Shown here: positions 8,701-16,685 of the stretch, in pieces
Position numbering within the stretch: the first letter of the stretch is position 1
Layout: each line of letters begins with the position of its first letter
Source of the DNA: Nitrospiraceae bacterium
GTDB lineage: Bacteria > Nitrospirota > Nitrospiria > Nitrospirales > Nitrospiraceae
DNA: 35,904 bases
Reading direction: 5' to 3'
Assembly: GCA_919902665.1 (NCBI GenBank)
Contig: CAKKRK010000126.1
Location: 1-35,904, forward strand
The notes under the pieces: model-generated
The model's database searches: none
The model's input: the letters and a program-made list of their open reading frames with translations, nothing else
What the model was told of the DNA's origin: nothing
Position numbers and translations under genes: made by a program

Positions 8701-9052
8701 CACGCGTGGCAATTGCATCAGTGCTGAGTCCATAGCGATCTCGCAGATCTTCCCGCGAGACAGCCCCTCCGTCACCTGCTCGCACCGGGTCAGCCTCTGG
8801 GCGAGCCAGCACAACGAGTCGCTCGCGCAGTCGGACTTTCATTTCGGTCGCAGCCTTGTTGGTGAAGGTTAAGGCGATGACCTGCGTGATCAAGACCGGA
8901 GCGGGTTCCTTCATCAGCAGATACACGAGGCGATTCACGAGCAACGTCGTCTTGCCTGTCCCGGCCCCGGCCACAACAACGACATTGCGATCGAATGTCG
9001 TCTCGGCCAACTCGCGCGCCATACGATCCGGTATCAGAAGATCGTTACTCAT
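5702..9052 (-). CDS. addA: AddA-type UvrD/RecB helicase-nuclease subunit
   Basis: A protein of 1116 residues if started at the ATG at 9052, which overlaps the addB stop region (a TTG at 9058 is the alternative). Superfamily 1A helicase motifs appear in order: Walker A VAGAGTGKT (about 27-35), VDEFQDTDP (about 382-390), GDPKQSIYAFR (about 424-434), TTNFRS, TIHKAKGLEFP and VLYVGMTRAKE. A RecB-family nuclease domain closes the protein with GVIDLLYR and VADYKTD, the D and D-x-K catalytic residues. With AddB it would unwind and degrade double-strand ends and load RecA. The length and domain order match AddA rather than plain UvrD. Confidence 0.93.
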   Translation of the reverse strand: MSNDLLIPDRMARELAETTFDRNVVVVAGAGTGKTTLLVNRLVYLLMKEPAPVLITQVIALTFTNKAATEMKVRLRERLVVLARPEADPVRAGDGGAVSREDLRDRYGLSTDAIATRAQGALNDLEKAQIGTLHSFAGHLLRLHPLESGVDPDFKEDDGLRFEEQFTAAWDCWLDQELSRAGQQHRLWRSVLSSTTLDTVRTLARSLCSELIDLGTLQQQLASTAVPPVVLSWIQHMGDRAEQLLKTYDRPKRRKVEQMLAATASLMRLMADNGLPGRQGLAMEEREWFSKDLGSAVGGWEKGDFKEAAALIQAAQQLLAIDHAFLNDLVTLLIPLVRNIRETFARQGWISFDGLLARARTLLLHHPLIRERIKRDYRAVLVDEFQDTDPVQYEIILAVSERQGSQAAHWHEMTLEPGKLFIVGDPKQSIYAFRRADIEAFDRVVEKVTVDGGVAQTLTTNFRSDVAVLEPVNEVFDRLFERQPLVQPANVRLEVRPQRRQASIEPGVRLSVTRPDGEAETFDAAGATRAESEVLARWLNDEVLSRPSVKPGHIALLFRKLTQADTYLDALRRHDIPYVIEGEKHFYRRQEVIDLVNLLRVLDHPHDEIALAGLLRSPLGGLTDRELYELKQAGYFNYLQAVSLGSWSHASAAAVQRLYEHLAWLHRAIAMLPLAEAIALMFDRLPILDLAAASLHGEQAVANLLKVKQTAASLADRPHMTLSGFVELMIARLDEQPDESESPLAEESLEAVHVLTIHKAKGLEFPIVVLPGLHQGSGRERSVPQVSYDWSSGIYGLSLDRHRSLGSLLVQHKLRLREEAERRRVLYVGMTRAKELLLLSGGITGRSIGETVFDLLQSIGTGEIGTASTEALKIGASAIPHRVIKAPERKRPRRRSDRAASAVVIDPYEVAERWKIRTTRWTEVCETPHHLTPTTLGKRFARVVRETTPARQDVGVGRLAGVVAHRLLEGWDFSQHPSGLCAQVGLTVQATLGPDDQPHAEAITDSVNDLLATFGRSEAYERLRSSQILGREIPFVIPWGDRQVMEGVIDLLYRLDGELWVADYKTDAISADQAAVRAEQYRTQSEVYKSAIRQSLGCDSVRFHCLFLRCATAVEL

Positions 9053-12000
9053 CGGCAATTTTCTGTGTACGAAGCATCTTCAACGTTTTCGGCTCGTCCG
9101 CACGATAAGCCCTCCACCACGTCGGCGCATGCTCTCGCCGACAAGCCACACGAAAGTCACAACTATCGCAATAGCCGTCTGGAAGAATGAAAAAGCGTCC
9201 GGTACGGATGCCATCCACGAGCATTCTCAGTGTGTTCTGGATCAGTACCCCGGTATCGGAGGACCACGACATCGTCTCAAAGCTTGAACGGCTGATCGCC
9301 GGTGACCACTGAGGAGCGAGAAACAGGAACTGCACCTGGCTCGGAGTAGGCTGACCAGGAACAGTGAGACCGCTATAGAGCGGTGGCTGCAGCCGATACC
9401 CACGGACCGCCGACTGGGCCAAGTTCCGGTCTTCCGGTTTCATCGCTGCGCCGACTTTGAACTTGTAATCGACTACGCGCATCGTGCCGGAGGACCGGTT
9501 CTGATCGAGACGATCAATGCGACCACGGATCTTCAACAATCCCTCGTCGAGGACACCGGGAATCGTCCCCTCACCGTCCACTTCAAATGCAATAGGCTGG
9601 TACGGATGCTCGGCCTGTTCCTCCTCGTCCGCCTTCACTGCCGCGATCACCAGCGCCACGATCTGTTCTTTGGCCAACTCCCACAGTAGATAGTGGCCTG
9701 CTCGATGTTGTGACTCCAGATCTGCCGCCGCCTGTTCCACCGACTGACGGATCTTCTGGTCCATCATGTCGTCCGCTACTTGTCGAGTTGGCCACCCAAC
9801 CTGCACGAGCTGTTCATAGCAATAACGCAATGCTGCGTGGCAGAGCGTCCCAACCAGCGCCGCATCTGGCTCCTGCGACATCGCAACCCGGCTCGGCTCG
9901 AGTCGCAACACATCTGCAGAAAAATATTGGAACGGACAGCGTGCATACCGTTCGAGCGGCGTCGGAGCGAGACCCCGTTCGATGAGCCGCACCCAATGAG
10001 ATTCCACCGCCCCCGTTATCCCATCGAAGAGATTGAGCGCCGCGCCGTCTTCTTCGATTCGATCGAGCGCCATCGCTGCATGGTGGAACGTCTCCGCATC
10101 ACGCCCGAACGCCCGTACCAGATCGGTCGGGTCTTGCCCGTTCATGGCCAACCACTGAGTCAGTTCTTCCGGCGGCAGGAATCGTGTAATCGTTGGCTGT
10201 TGTGAGACTCGATCAGTCAGACGACGAGGCACCACATCAATCGGCGGCTCATTCTGGCCGAACCAACGGCGCGCGTCGCCGAGAGACGGAGAGGCGGCCA
10301 GCATGCGGCCAGATTCATCGGCCCGTTGATAAGATAAGTAGAGTCGCTGAGTGGCAGTCTGACAACAGAGGCGGAAGAGCAACGTCTCTTCTCCATAGGC
10401 CGTCAGTTTCTCATCGATCTTAAATCCAAGCGTGGCGTCGAGCACACGCCGATGACGATCACGCAGAAACGCATCTTCGCGAATATAGCGCGGAAACACT
10501 TTTTCGTTCAGCCCGAGGACAAACAGGACTTTGAACGGCACTCCGCGGGCAGCCATCACGTCGTATACCATCACGCCCTGAGATGAACCATCGTGGAGAG
10601 GGATCGTCGTGCGCTCGAAGGTATGGGTCAATAGTTCAACAAATTCGGCCCAGGTCATCTCCTCGTTGAGCGGCTCCAACTCCATGAGCGTCGTCCAGAT
10701 ACGATCGATCACATCCCATGTCATCGCGTGGCGAGCAAGTGGACGATCGTCGGTGTCGGTGGTTGATACGGCTGCATCTGGCCGACGCAGGTGCCGCTCA
10801 ATGAGTGCTCGACAGGCTGTGACCATCTGACCGATCGTGCCTCGCGATGGCAGGGCCAAACAGGCTTGTACGAGCTGTGAGACCACCTGCCAACACAGGC
10901 CGATCACCTCCGGCGCAATGGCCAGCGAATCAACAAGGCTCTCCTCATCATCAATCACCACTGCAGCTTGGCTCACCTGTTCCAACCGTGTCCACGCCTC
11001 AACCCCGCGCGTAATGTGCAGCGCTTGGACGAGCATCTTCCACTGTTCTGGCCGATACGACGCCGACAGCTCATCATATACATCGGTGACATAGAGCGGA
11101 GACGTCACGACATCGAGAACAGACGTGCGATAGAAATCGTTCAACGGCAGGGAGGCTACCTGCAACACGAGCTTGCAGATCGGTTCCTGAATCAACGGCC
11201 TTGATGCCGTCGTACGAAAGGGAATCCGATGGCGATCGAAACTCGACTGAAGATAGAGGCTATAGGGATCGAGCGTCCGGGCGATGACACCGATTTCATC
11301 GAATCGATACCCGTTAGTTTCGATCAGATCGAGAATGGTTCGGCAGGTTGCTGCCAATTCTTCTTCCGCGCCAATTACGCTCCGTATGGTGAGTTGGGCG
11401 TGATCGTGCGCCACCGTTGAGGATTCCTGTTCCAGCCCGATCGGCGCATCGTCCGACATCACCAGCGACTGGATATGGCGATCAAAAAAGCGCCGAGCAA
11501 ACCCAAACGCCGGGTCATCCTCCAGCGGAAAAAACAAGGTCGTGTCCTTCGCACGGCTGATCGCTTCAAAGAGGGACAGCTGTACCTGCGTCAGGTCATA
11601 GAACCCATAGTAGAACACGGCCTTCAACGGCTGGAGAAACGTAGCGGTCGGAATGAGCGGGATGAGGGCCTCGGCCAGATCGTCTTGTGTCCCAACCCCG
11701 AGGGTCCTGCCCGCTTCCTTCACGGCTGCATAGAGTGACAGGAGCGCGCCGAGCCACTCACGATCGTCATCCTCGAAATAGCCTTCACGGAGACCTTGCA
11801 GCGCTTGCGCAGCATCGACCGTGGCATCCTTCAAGTCGCGAATGGTCGCCCAGAGTGCGCCCCAGGTCCCAGAGGATTGTCCGATTCGTTGCAACGGAGC
11901 CTGGCTGGTGAGCTTACTGTGAACAATGTGACGAACGAGTTGTTCAAAGAACAGCTCGTCAACGACCCGCGGCAGTGGGTAGTTGACCTGTACGTCCCCA

Positions 12001-12221
12001 GCCAGCCGTAGGGCCAATTGGTGGAAGGTTAAGATATGTACGTTGAAGAGCGACAGCCGGTGTTCGACGGCGAAAATGGTGCGAAGGCGATCGGCGAGTG
12101 GCTTGGACGGAACAAAGATCGCGATCGGCGCAAGCGGATCAGGCGCCTTGACACGTGTGAGTCGATGGACGAGAGCAGATTCAAGAGTAGGATGAAAGCG
12201 ACCCGTGACGACCTGCAACAT
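9045..12221 (-). CDS. addB: AddB-type nuclease subunit, PD-(D/E)XK with Fe-S cysteines
   Basis: This 1058-residue partner of AddA has a degenerate helicase-like N-terminus without a clean Walker A. The C-terminal nuclease shows GRIDRLDQ and MRVVDYKFK, the PD-(D/E)XK acidic and lysine residues. Four cysteines frame the nuclease: one in RYARCPFQYF (about residue 760) and three in YCDSCDFRVAC near the C-terminus. That is the arrangement that holds the 4Fe-4S cluster of AddB. The gene overlaps addA by 8 bases, implying translational coupling. The start is an ATG 16 bases after the zinc-ribbon gene stop, with a weak ribosome-binding site. Confidence 0.92.
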   Translation of the reverse strand: MLQVVTGRFHPTLESALVHRLTRVKAPDPLAPIAIFVPSKPLADRLRTIFAVEHRLSLFNVHILTFHQLALRLAGDVQVNYPLPRVVDELFFEQLVRHIVHSKLTSQAPLQRIGQSSGTWGALWATIRDLKDATVDAAQALQGLREGYFEDDDREWLGALLSLYAAVKEAGRTLGVGTQDDLAEALIPLIPTATFLQPLKAVFYYGFYDLTQVQLSLFEAISRAKDTTLFFPLEDDPAFGFARRFFDRHIQSLVMSDDAPIGLEQESSTVAHDHAQLTIRSVIGAEEELAATCRTILDLIETNGYRFDEIGVIARTLDPYSLYLQSSFDRHRIPFRTTASRPLIQEPICKLVLQVASLPLNDFYRTSVLDVVTSPLYVTDVYDELSASYRPEQWKMLVQALHITRGVEAWTRLEQVSQAAVVIDDEESLVDSLAIAPEVIGLCWQVVSQLVQACLALPSRGTIGQMVTACRALIERHLRRPDAAVSTTDTDDRPLARHAMTWDVIDRIWTTLMELEPLNEEMTWAEFVELLTHTFERTTIPLHDGSSQGVMVYDVMAARGVPFKVLFVLGLNEKVFPRYIREDAFLRDRHRRVLDATLGFKIDEKLTAYGEETLLFRLCCQTATQRLYLSYQRADESGRMLAASPSLGDARRWFGQNEPPIDVVPRRLTDRVSQQPTITRFLPPEELTQWLAMNGQDPTDLVRAFGRDAETFHHAAMALDRIEEDGAALNLFDGITGAVESHWVRLIERGLAPTPLERYARCPFQYFSADVLRLEPSRVAMSQEPDAALVGTLCHAALRYCYEQLVQVGWPTRQVADDMMDQKIRQSVEQAAADLESQHRAGHYLLWELAKEQIVALVIAAVKADEEEQAEHPYQPIAFEVDGEGTIPGVLDEGLLKIRGRIDRLDQNRSSGTMRVVDYKFKVGAAMKPEDRNLAQSAVRGYRLQPPLYSGLTVPGQPTPSQVQFLFLAPQWSPAISRSSFETMSWSSDTGVLIQNTLRMLVDGIRTGRFFILPDGYCDSCDFRVACRREHAPTWWRAYRADEPKTLKMLRTQKIADE

Positions 12222-12237
12222 GGCGAGTCATTGTACG

Positions 12238-12393
12238 CTACCCGGTCTCCGGTCCCAAGAGCTCGCCGTTGCAGTCAACGCAGGCCCAGTCGCCGTCAAT
12301 AAACGACATTGGATCGGCGCAGATCGGACAATCCGGTGGAGGCCCCTTGGATATGAGTGGAAGATCCGGGAGCTCGTTCTCGTATTCGTCCAT
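12238..12393 (-). CDS. 51-residue zinc-ribbon protein
   Basis: A short open frame encodes a protein with paired CPIC and CVDC motifs separated by 14 residues (CxxC...CxxC), which looks like a complete zinc ribbon, after an acidic and proline-rich N-terminus. The ATG at 12393 follows GGGAG. The stop falls 16 bases before addB, and the start lies six bases beyond the stop of the upstream thioredoxin-like gene, so it is packed into the same operon. I do not recognise a named family. The paired cysteines, tight packing and ribosome-binding site argue that it is real. Confidence 0.7.
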   Translation of the reverse strand: MDEYENELPDLPLISKGPPPDCPICADPMSFIDGDWACVDCNGELLGPETG

Positions 12394-12399
12394 GGCTCC

Positions 12400-12666
12400 C
12401 TACCCTTCTCGCTGTTTGATCTTCAACTGAATGGCCTTCTCCGCGCTTTCTCGACTCGGAACACCGACGAACGTCAGGCGCCCATCGATGATCGTCGCCG
12501 GCACGGCACGAACAGAATGACGGTCGGCCAGCTCCTGGCCGTCTTTCGTGGTGATATCCACTTCACGATAGGAGAAGCTGTACTTCACGCGCAACTGCTT
12601 CCACAGACTTTTAGCCGATGGACAGGCTCCACAACTGGGCGACACGAGTAATGTAATGTTTGGCAT
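12400..12666 (-). CDS. Thioredoxin/glutaredoxin-like protein
   Basis: The 88-residue protein has the thioredoxin fold signature: a beta strand ITLLVSPSCGACPSAKSL with redox motif C12-G-A-C15-P, a second strand YREVDI, and the cis-proline segment AVPATIIDG. Its size and CxxCP spacing match small thioredoxin-fold disulfide proteins like archaeal MJ0307-type glutaredoxins. It is the first gene of the operon that continues with the zinc ribbon and addB/addA. Whether it reduces the Fe-S or zinc partner proteins encoded downstream is speculation. The product has no signal peptide and is cytosolic. Confidence 0.85.
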   Translation of the reverse strand: MPNITLLVSPSCGACPSAKSLWKQLRVKYSFSYREVDITTKDGQELADRHSVRAVPATIIDGRLTFVGVPSRESAEKAIQLKIKQREG

Positions 12667-12706
12667 GATGTTTCTGAAACAGGTACGAAATGATTCTGTT
12701 GATCGG

Positions 12707-12736
12707 ATCTTAGCACCCGCTGAAAAGACGGCGCAA
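12707..12736 (-). promoter_or_regulatory. Probable promoter of the trx-zinc ribbon-addBA operon
   Basis: On the minus strand TTGCGC (12736-12731) and TAAGAT (12712-12707) are 18 bases apart. The start codon of the thioredoxin-like gene lies about 40 bases downstream at 12666. Both boxes deviate from consensus, so this is a moderate prediction. Confidence 0.4.
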
Positions 12737-12816
12737 GGACGGGACCAGGAGCAGCGTCAATCGCCGAGTCACATCATAATACGTATTCACTGTGGAAAGA
12801 TTGAGGAAACAGGCGT

Positions 12817-13890
12817 ATGATACGTATATCACCCATGGTCAACCGCTTCTCGTATACGCTCCCGTGGCTGGCCGCCATCCTACTGCTCTGCAGTCCCGTA
12901 ACGCACGCTCAAGAAGGCCGAGGAGATTCGCCTCCACTGCGAGTCTTGACCTACAACCTGCTGCACGATGGAGCATGGTCAGGATTCTTCGAGAGCGGCA
13001 CCCATCTCGAGGAGCGACTCGACATAACCATTCAAGAACTGAAGCGTTTGCAACCTGACATCATCGCACTTCAAGAAGCGTCAGACAGCCGAAAGCATGG
13101 CAACGTGCCGCAACGAATCGCTGAGGCACTCGGGTACCAGATGGTGTTCGCTCCTGCGACCGAACATATCTTCGGCATCGGTTTTGTGGATCGGCTAATC
13201 ACCTCAGCCATCGGCTTCAAAGAAGGACCGGCCATCCTGAGCCGCTATCCTATCGTCGGCTCGGAAGTCTATGATTTACCTCGGTGCCCACGTCGCATGG
13301 ACCCACGCATTCTCTTGCGAGCCGAGATTAAGGCTCCCGATGGGCCGACCCAGGTCTTTTCCGCCCACACGTCGAAAGGCGACGAATGCCAACTCCAACG
13401 AGTTGGCGAACTGTTCCGTGAACATCGAGGAACAGGGCGAGCCTTTTTGATGGGCGACTTGAATACCGGAGAGCAATCTCCAGTCCTCACCGAATGGCAG
13501 AAAGAGCCGGGATTCATCGACGCCTTCCGGGTCGCGAATCCGGGAGTACCCGGAGGAACGGTCTGGCAAAATATCCAAGTCGAATGGCCCACTGCCGATC
13601 GCCGTGTCGATTTCATTTTCCTGTTTGATGGAAGTACCAATGGAAGCTCGGTCGTGCGTTCAAGCCGTCTAGCATTTGACCAACCCGGTCGGCTCCCGAA
13701 CGGCGACGCCCTCTGGCCCTCAGACCATCGCGGCGTCTTTGCCGAAATCGGAACCGCTCCTTCTGGAAACGGTCCGACCGAAGTGGCCATCGAAAAGTCG
13801 CCCGTGTCTCCCGTGAACCGCGTCCGTCAATCGATTCGACGCGGGCCTAATCTCGTTAATCCCTTATCAAGGATCAACTATAAGAAATAA
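12817..13890 (+). CDS. Secreted endonuclease/exonuclease/phosphatase-family protein
   Basis: The 357-residue protein has a signal peptide (about residues 10-31, ending THAQ) and then a complete EEP fold. Visible active-site motifs are YNLL with N47, ALQEA with E87, SAHTSKG with H184, MGDLNTG with D214 and N216, and a final SDHRGV with D303 and H304. The family hydrolyses phosphodiester bonds in nucleic acids, sphingolipids or phosphoinositides under Mg2+. Export suggests extracellular nucleic acid or phospholipid use, but the substrate cannot be read from sequence. The start at 12817 follows GAGGA; an ATG at 12835 is an alternative. Confidence 0.88.
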   Translation: MIRISPMVNRFSYTLPWLAAILLLCSPVTHAQEGRGDSPPLRVLTYNLLHDGAWSGFFESGTHLEERLDITIQELKRLQPDIIALQEASDSRKHGNVPQRIAEALGYQMVFAPATEHIFGIGFVDRLITSAIGFKEGPAILSRYPIVGSEVYDLPRCPRRMDPRILLRAEIKAPDGPTQVFSAHTSKGDECQLQRVGELFREHRGTGRAFLMGDLNTGEQSPVLTEWQKEPGFIDAFRVANPGVPGGTVWQNIQVEWPTADRRVDFIFLFDGSTNGSSVVRSSRLAFDQPGRLPNGDALWPSDHRGVFAEIGTAPSGNGPTEVAIEKSPVSPVNRVRQSIRRGPNLVNPLSRINYKK

Positions 13891-14343
13891 GTGTGTCATT
13901 GAAGTCGGTATCTCATCCTGTCTTGTCATGCCGTTGTCGTTTGTTGCAGCGCGACCTCAACACCCAGCCTCTCCTGACCACATCCGACAGTCGTGCGCTC
14001 ATGCTCTGTAACAACCAGCCACGAACAAAAGCCTGATCGATGAGTGTTGCCCATCTGGTCGTGATTCTCCTTCAGATCTCTCCCTTTCACATCTCGCACA
14101 TTGAGCAGACAGTCGCTGGTTTGACTTCCTGGGCAGGAAGGATCAGCATGCCTCATTCCATATAGACAAAGAGGTGTTCTGTGACTCCCTGCTAGATCTC
14201 GTTAACGCCCTCATAAGACCCCGTTCCAGAACAACCCCACGCCCTCCTGGTTCCCATCACCACGAGGGCATTCTTGTGTCTACATCTCTACCCTGCGTCG
14301 ATAAGAAGCCCAATCATTTTATCTGTCTTGGAAGGAGACCGCG
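13891..14343. other. Intergenic stretch with one imperfect hairpin
   Basis: No convincing gene is seen. A 76-codon minus-strand frame at 13926-14156 lacks family features and a ribosome-binding site. An imperfect inverted repeat at 14243-14271 (GCCCTC then TGGT, seven-base loop, ACCA then GAGGGC, with one internal mismatch) could form a stable hairpin, but no T-tract follows. It could be a leader structure for the small gene at 14344 rather than a terminator. Confidence 0.4.
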
Positions 14344-14568
14344 ATGAAACGCTTAGCCACACTCATAGCCGGACTGATTTTTGGGTCACCAGCCCTCGCG
14401 TTGGCGGCAGAACATAGTGCCAGCTATCGAGGGATTGGGTTGATCTACTTCGTCTTCATCGGTGGCATCCTCATCTATGGGGTAAATGATGCCTTCGGGA
14501 AAAAGGCCATGTATGTGGCAACCCCATTTATTCTCGGATGGTGTTATTGGATGCTGCCGCCGAACTGA
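14344..14568 (+). CDS. Small membrane protein with signal-like N-terminus, unknown
   Basis: The 74-residue protein has a hydrophobic N-terminus ending ALALAAEH, then two hydrophobic stretches (IGLIYFVFIGGILIYG and a C-terminal one around ATPFILGWCYWM). It would be either a two- or three-helix inner membrane protein or a cleaved precursor. A strong GGAAGGAGA ribosome-binding site precedes the ATG, and a hairpin terminator follows, so it forms a complete monocistronic unit. I do not recognise a family. Confidence 0.75.
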   Translation: MKRLATLIAGLIFGSPALALAAEHSASYRGIGLIYFVFIGGILIYGVNDAFGKKAMYVATPFILGWCYWMLPPN

Positions 14569-14592
14569 GCCGAGGAACAAAATAGACTGAAG

Positions 14593-14628
14593 CACCACGG
14601 TCTAACGGCCGTGGTGTCTGTTGTTTCG
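14593..14628 (+). terminator. Rho-independent terminator after the small membrane gene
   Basis: An eight-base perfect stem CACCACGG (14593-14600) pairs with CCGTGGTG (14609-14616) across an eight-base loop and is followed by a T-rich run TCTGTTGTTT. It starts 24 bases after the stop codon of the gene ending at 14568. Confidence 0.75.
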
Positions 14629-14685
14629 TACTCATTACTCTCCGCTCCACTCCCACCCCTACAGATCTCATTGTGACAAGCCACA

Positions 14686-14714
14686 TTGACACTGGTTCAA
14701 GAGTTGATGACAAT
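14686..14714 (+). promoter_or_regulatory. Probable promoter for the DUF3817 gene
   Basis: TTGACA at 14686-14691, a perfect -35 box, is followed after 17 bases by GACAAT at 14709-14714, a weaker -10. The start codon at 14768 is about 50 bases further. Confidence 0.45.
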
Positions 14715-14767
14715 GCCACAGGCTAGCCACATCGCAACAGGTTCCTTAGGCTAGAAATTCAACACAG

Positions 14768-15085
14768 ATGAGTCAAATTCGAAGATATAGAATGACCGCC
14801 TTGGCCGAGGGGAGTTCTTTTCTTCTGCTGCTATTCGTAGCAATGCCGATGAAGTATCTGATGGGGATGCCGAGGGTAGTAACCGTCGTGGGAGCGATTC
14901 ACGGAATCTTGTTCTTGGCCTATGTCGCCCAGTTGGTTACGCTCCGGACTACACATCAATGGGATAACCGCTTCTCCTTCTATGCCTTTCTGGCCTCCCT
15001 TCTCCCCTTTGGGCCATTCATCTTCGACAAACACCTGCGCGAGAAAGAAACTGCCACGGAAAAGCCTTATCGTTTGCCATCGTAG
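14768..15085 (+). CDS. DUF3817 integral membrane protein
   Basis: The 105-residue protein has three transmembrane segments and the family pattern: AEGSSFLLLLFVAMPMKY at the first helix, then VGAIHGILFLAYV, and a final LPFGPFIFDKHL. DUF3817 proteins are common in bacteria and often called YdzA-like; their function is unknown. The last 19 bases overlap the end of the convergent helicase gene on the other strand, so the two transcripts face each other without a visible terminator between them. Confidence 0.88.
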   Translation: MSQIRRYRMTALAEGSSFLLLLFVAMPMKYLMGMPRVVTVVGAIHGILFLAYVAQLVTLRTTHQWDNRFSFYAFLASLLPFGPFIFDKHLREKETATEKPYRLPS

Positions 15086-16626
15086 CCCCGCTCCTTCCAC
15101 CGCTCTAATAGTTGAATCCGTTTCTTGAGCTGCTCGACTGTCGCCTGATCGACGCGGCTCCCGGTGCGGGCAATCAATTCTGCGTTGAGTCTTCGATGAT
15201 CGATCCCACTTGTTCGCGCAAGACTGGTGACCAACAATCGGTGGAGATCTCGCAGATCTTCCTTCTGTTGGTGGAGAGATACGGCTGGTTCGGCAATGAT
15301 AGCCGCATCGCCCTCCCCTTTCGCCTCGTCTTCGCCGATCAGGCTATCCATCCTGGCGACGGCCATCAGCGGCATGTATTCGTTCGTCGAAACCGTCACA
15401 CGGCCGAAGAGGTCTCGTTGCCCGGCCGGCATGATGTCTTCCAAGACATGATCGCGCTCCGCCTTGATCTGCTTGGCGTAGTGCACCAGGACCGGATCTT
15501 TCGGCAAGTACAGCCAGGCCCGCTGCGGTTTGGGCAGGCCTTCCTGCATCCGCACGAACCGGCCGACCACCTGCCGGAAATACATTTCCGTGATCACGTT
15601 CGTCCCATAGACGCCGACACGGAGCCGAGGAATATCTACGCCTTCGCTCACCATGTTGACGGCCACCAGCCACTGATGCTTTTTGTGACCAGCGAATTCC
15701 TCAATGGTGCGCGAGGCAGCAGGATCGTCTGAGACGGCTACTTCAGCCTTTGTCCCAGTGATACGGGCGACCAGGTCGGCCACCCAGCGCGCATGGTCCT
15801 GATCCATGCAGACGATCAATCCGCCGGCATCCGGTTGCTCCTCCTTCCGAAGACGTGTCAGTTGCGCATGGGCGTCGGTGATCACTGGCCCAAGCCACGT
15901 GTCTTGCAGAAGCGCCGTCTTCAACCGTTCCCGCTGGCGGTTGAACTTCAGCCCGTCTTCAAACGTGGCATGATGCTCGCGGCCTTCCGACAGCCAACTC
16001 AGCTCGCCTTCGTAGCTCGGAAAGACAATAGGTCGGCAGACGCTATCCCGAATCGCGTCGGTGTACCCATACGCGAAATTCGCCCGGCTTTCTCCTTGTT
16101 CATATTGAATAAACGGGATTGGATTGTTGTCCGAGCGAAAGGGCGTACCGGACAGAATCAGTCGGAACACCGCCGGCTCGAACGCCGAGCGCAGCGCCTT
16201 CCCCCAGTTCTTCCCATCGCCGGCGTGATGCAACTCGTCAAAGATGAGCAGCGTCTTCTTGCTCTGGCAGACCCGCTGGAAGATCTCCGGTGCCAGACAG
16301 ACTTGCTGATAGGTCACCACCGCGCCGTGATAGTCCGGCGCCTCAGCAGCTTGTTCGTTGGTCAGCGCCGGATCAAGCTGCAACCCGATCTTCCCCGCCG
16401 CATCCGACCATTGTGTGCGGAGGTGATTCGTCGGGCAGACGACCAGCACCCGGACCGCAGCCTGTTTCGCCAAATATTCATGCACCACGCGCAAGGCAAA
16501 ACGTGTCTTGCCCGCAGCAGGAGTCGCCATCGCCAGAAAATCTTTGGTCTGATGGGTACGGACTGCCGAGAGCGCACGGCCCTGCCAATCGCGAAGTGGC
16601 GCAGTCCAAGCAGGCAAGGTCTTCAT
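15067..16626 (-). CDS. SF2 DEAD/DEAH-box helicase, third gene of the topoisomerase VI cluster
   Basis: The 519-residue protein (starting MKTLPAWTAPLRDWQ at 16626) has superfamily 2 helicase motifs: a Q-like aromatic lead, Walker A ATPAAGKT (about 34-41), DELHH (about 130-134), SGTPFRSD (about 159-166), then motif V VNMVSEGVDIPRL and motif VI QVVGRFVR. This is the RecG/UvsW/XPB-like type that translocates on double-stranded DNA. The C-terminal 100 residues are helical and basic, without a recognised domain. A frame extension to 16839 would overlap top6A and is unlikely. The gene begins 59 bases after top6A. Confidence 0.85.
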   Translation of the reverse strand: MKTLPAWTAPLRDWQGRALSAVRTHQTKDFLAMATPAAGKTRFALRVVHEYLAKQAAVRVLVVCPTNHLRTQWSDAAGKIGLQLDPALTNEQAAEAPDYHGAVVTYQQVCLAPEIFQRVCQSKKTLLIFDELHHAGDGKNWGKALRSAFEPAVFRLILSGTPFRSDNNPIPFIQYEQGESRANFAYGYTDAIRDSVCRPIVFPSYEGELSWLSEGREHHATFEDGLKFNRQRERLKTALLQDTWLGPVITDAHAQLTRLRKEEQPDAGGLIVCMDQDHARWVADLVARITGTKAEVAVSDDPAASRTIEEFAGHKKHQWLVAVNMVSEGVDIPRLRVGVYGTNVITEMYFRQVVGRFVRMQEGLPKPQRAWLYLPKDPVLVHYAKQIKAERDHVLEDIMPAGQRDLFGRVTVSTNEYMPLMAVARMDSLIGEDEAKGEGDAAIIAEPAVSLHQQKEDLRDLHRLLVTSLARTSGIDHRRLNAELIARTGSRVDQATVEQLKKRIQLLERWKERGYDGKR

Positions 16627-16685
16627 AGCCGATTCATGCAAGCGGACTGTTGGTGGCTGAGTGATGGCACAGAGTAGGAGGCCAG

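Noticed and set aside
13926-14156. Seventy-six-codon minus-strand frame in the gap after the EEP protein gene
   Set aside because: No family features and no convincing ribosome-binding site; the region looks non-coding with a hairpin.
15112-16677. Long plus-strand frames (206 and 294 codons) opposite the helicase gene
   Set aside because: They are antisense shadows of the high-GC helicase frame, which has clear motifs; the shadows have none.
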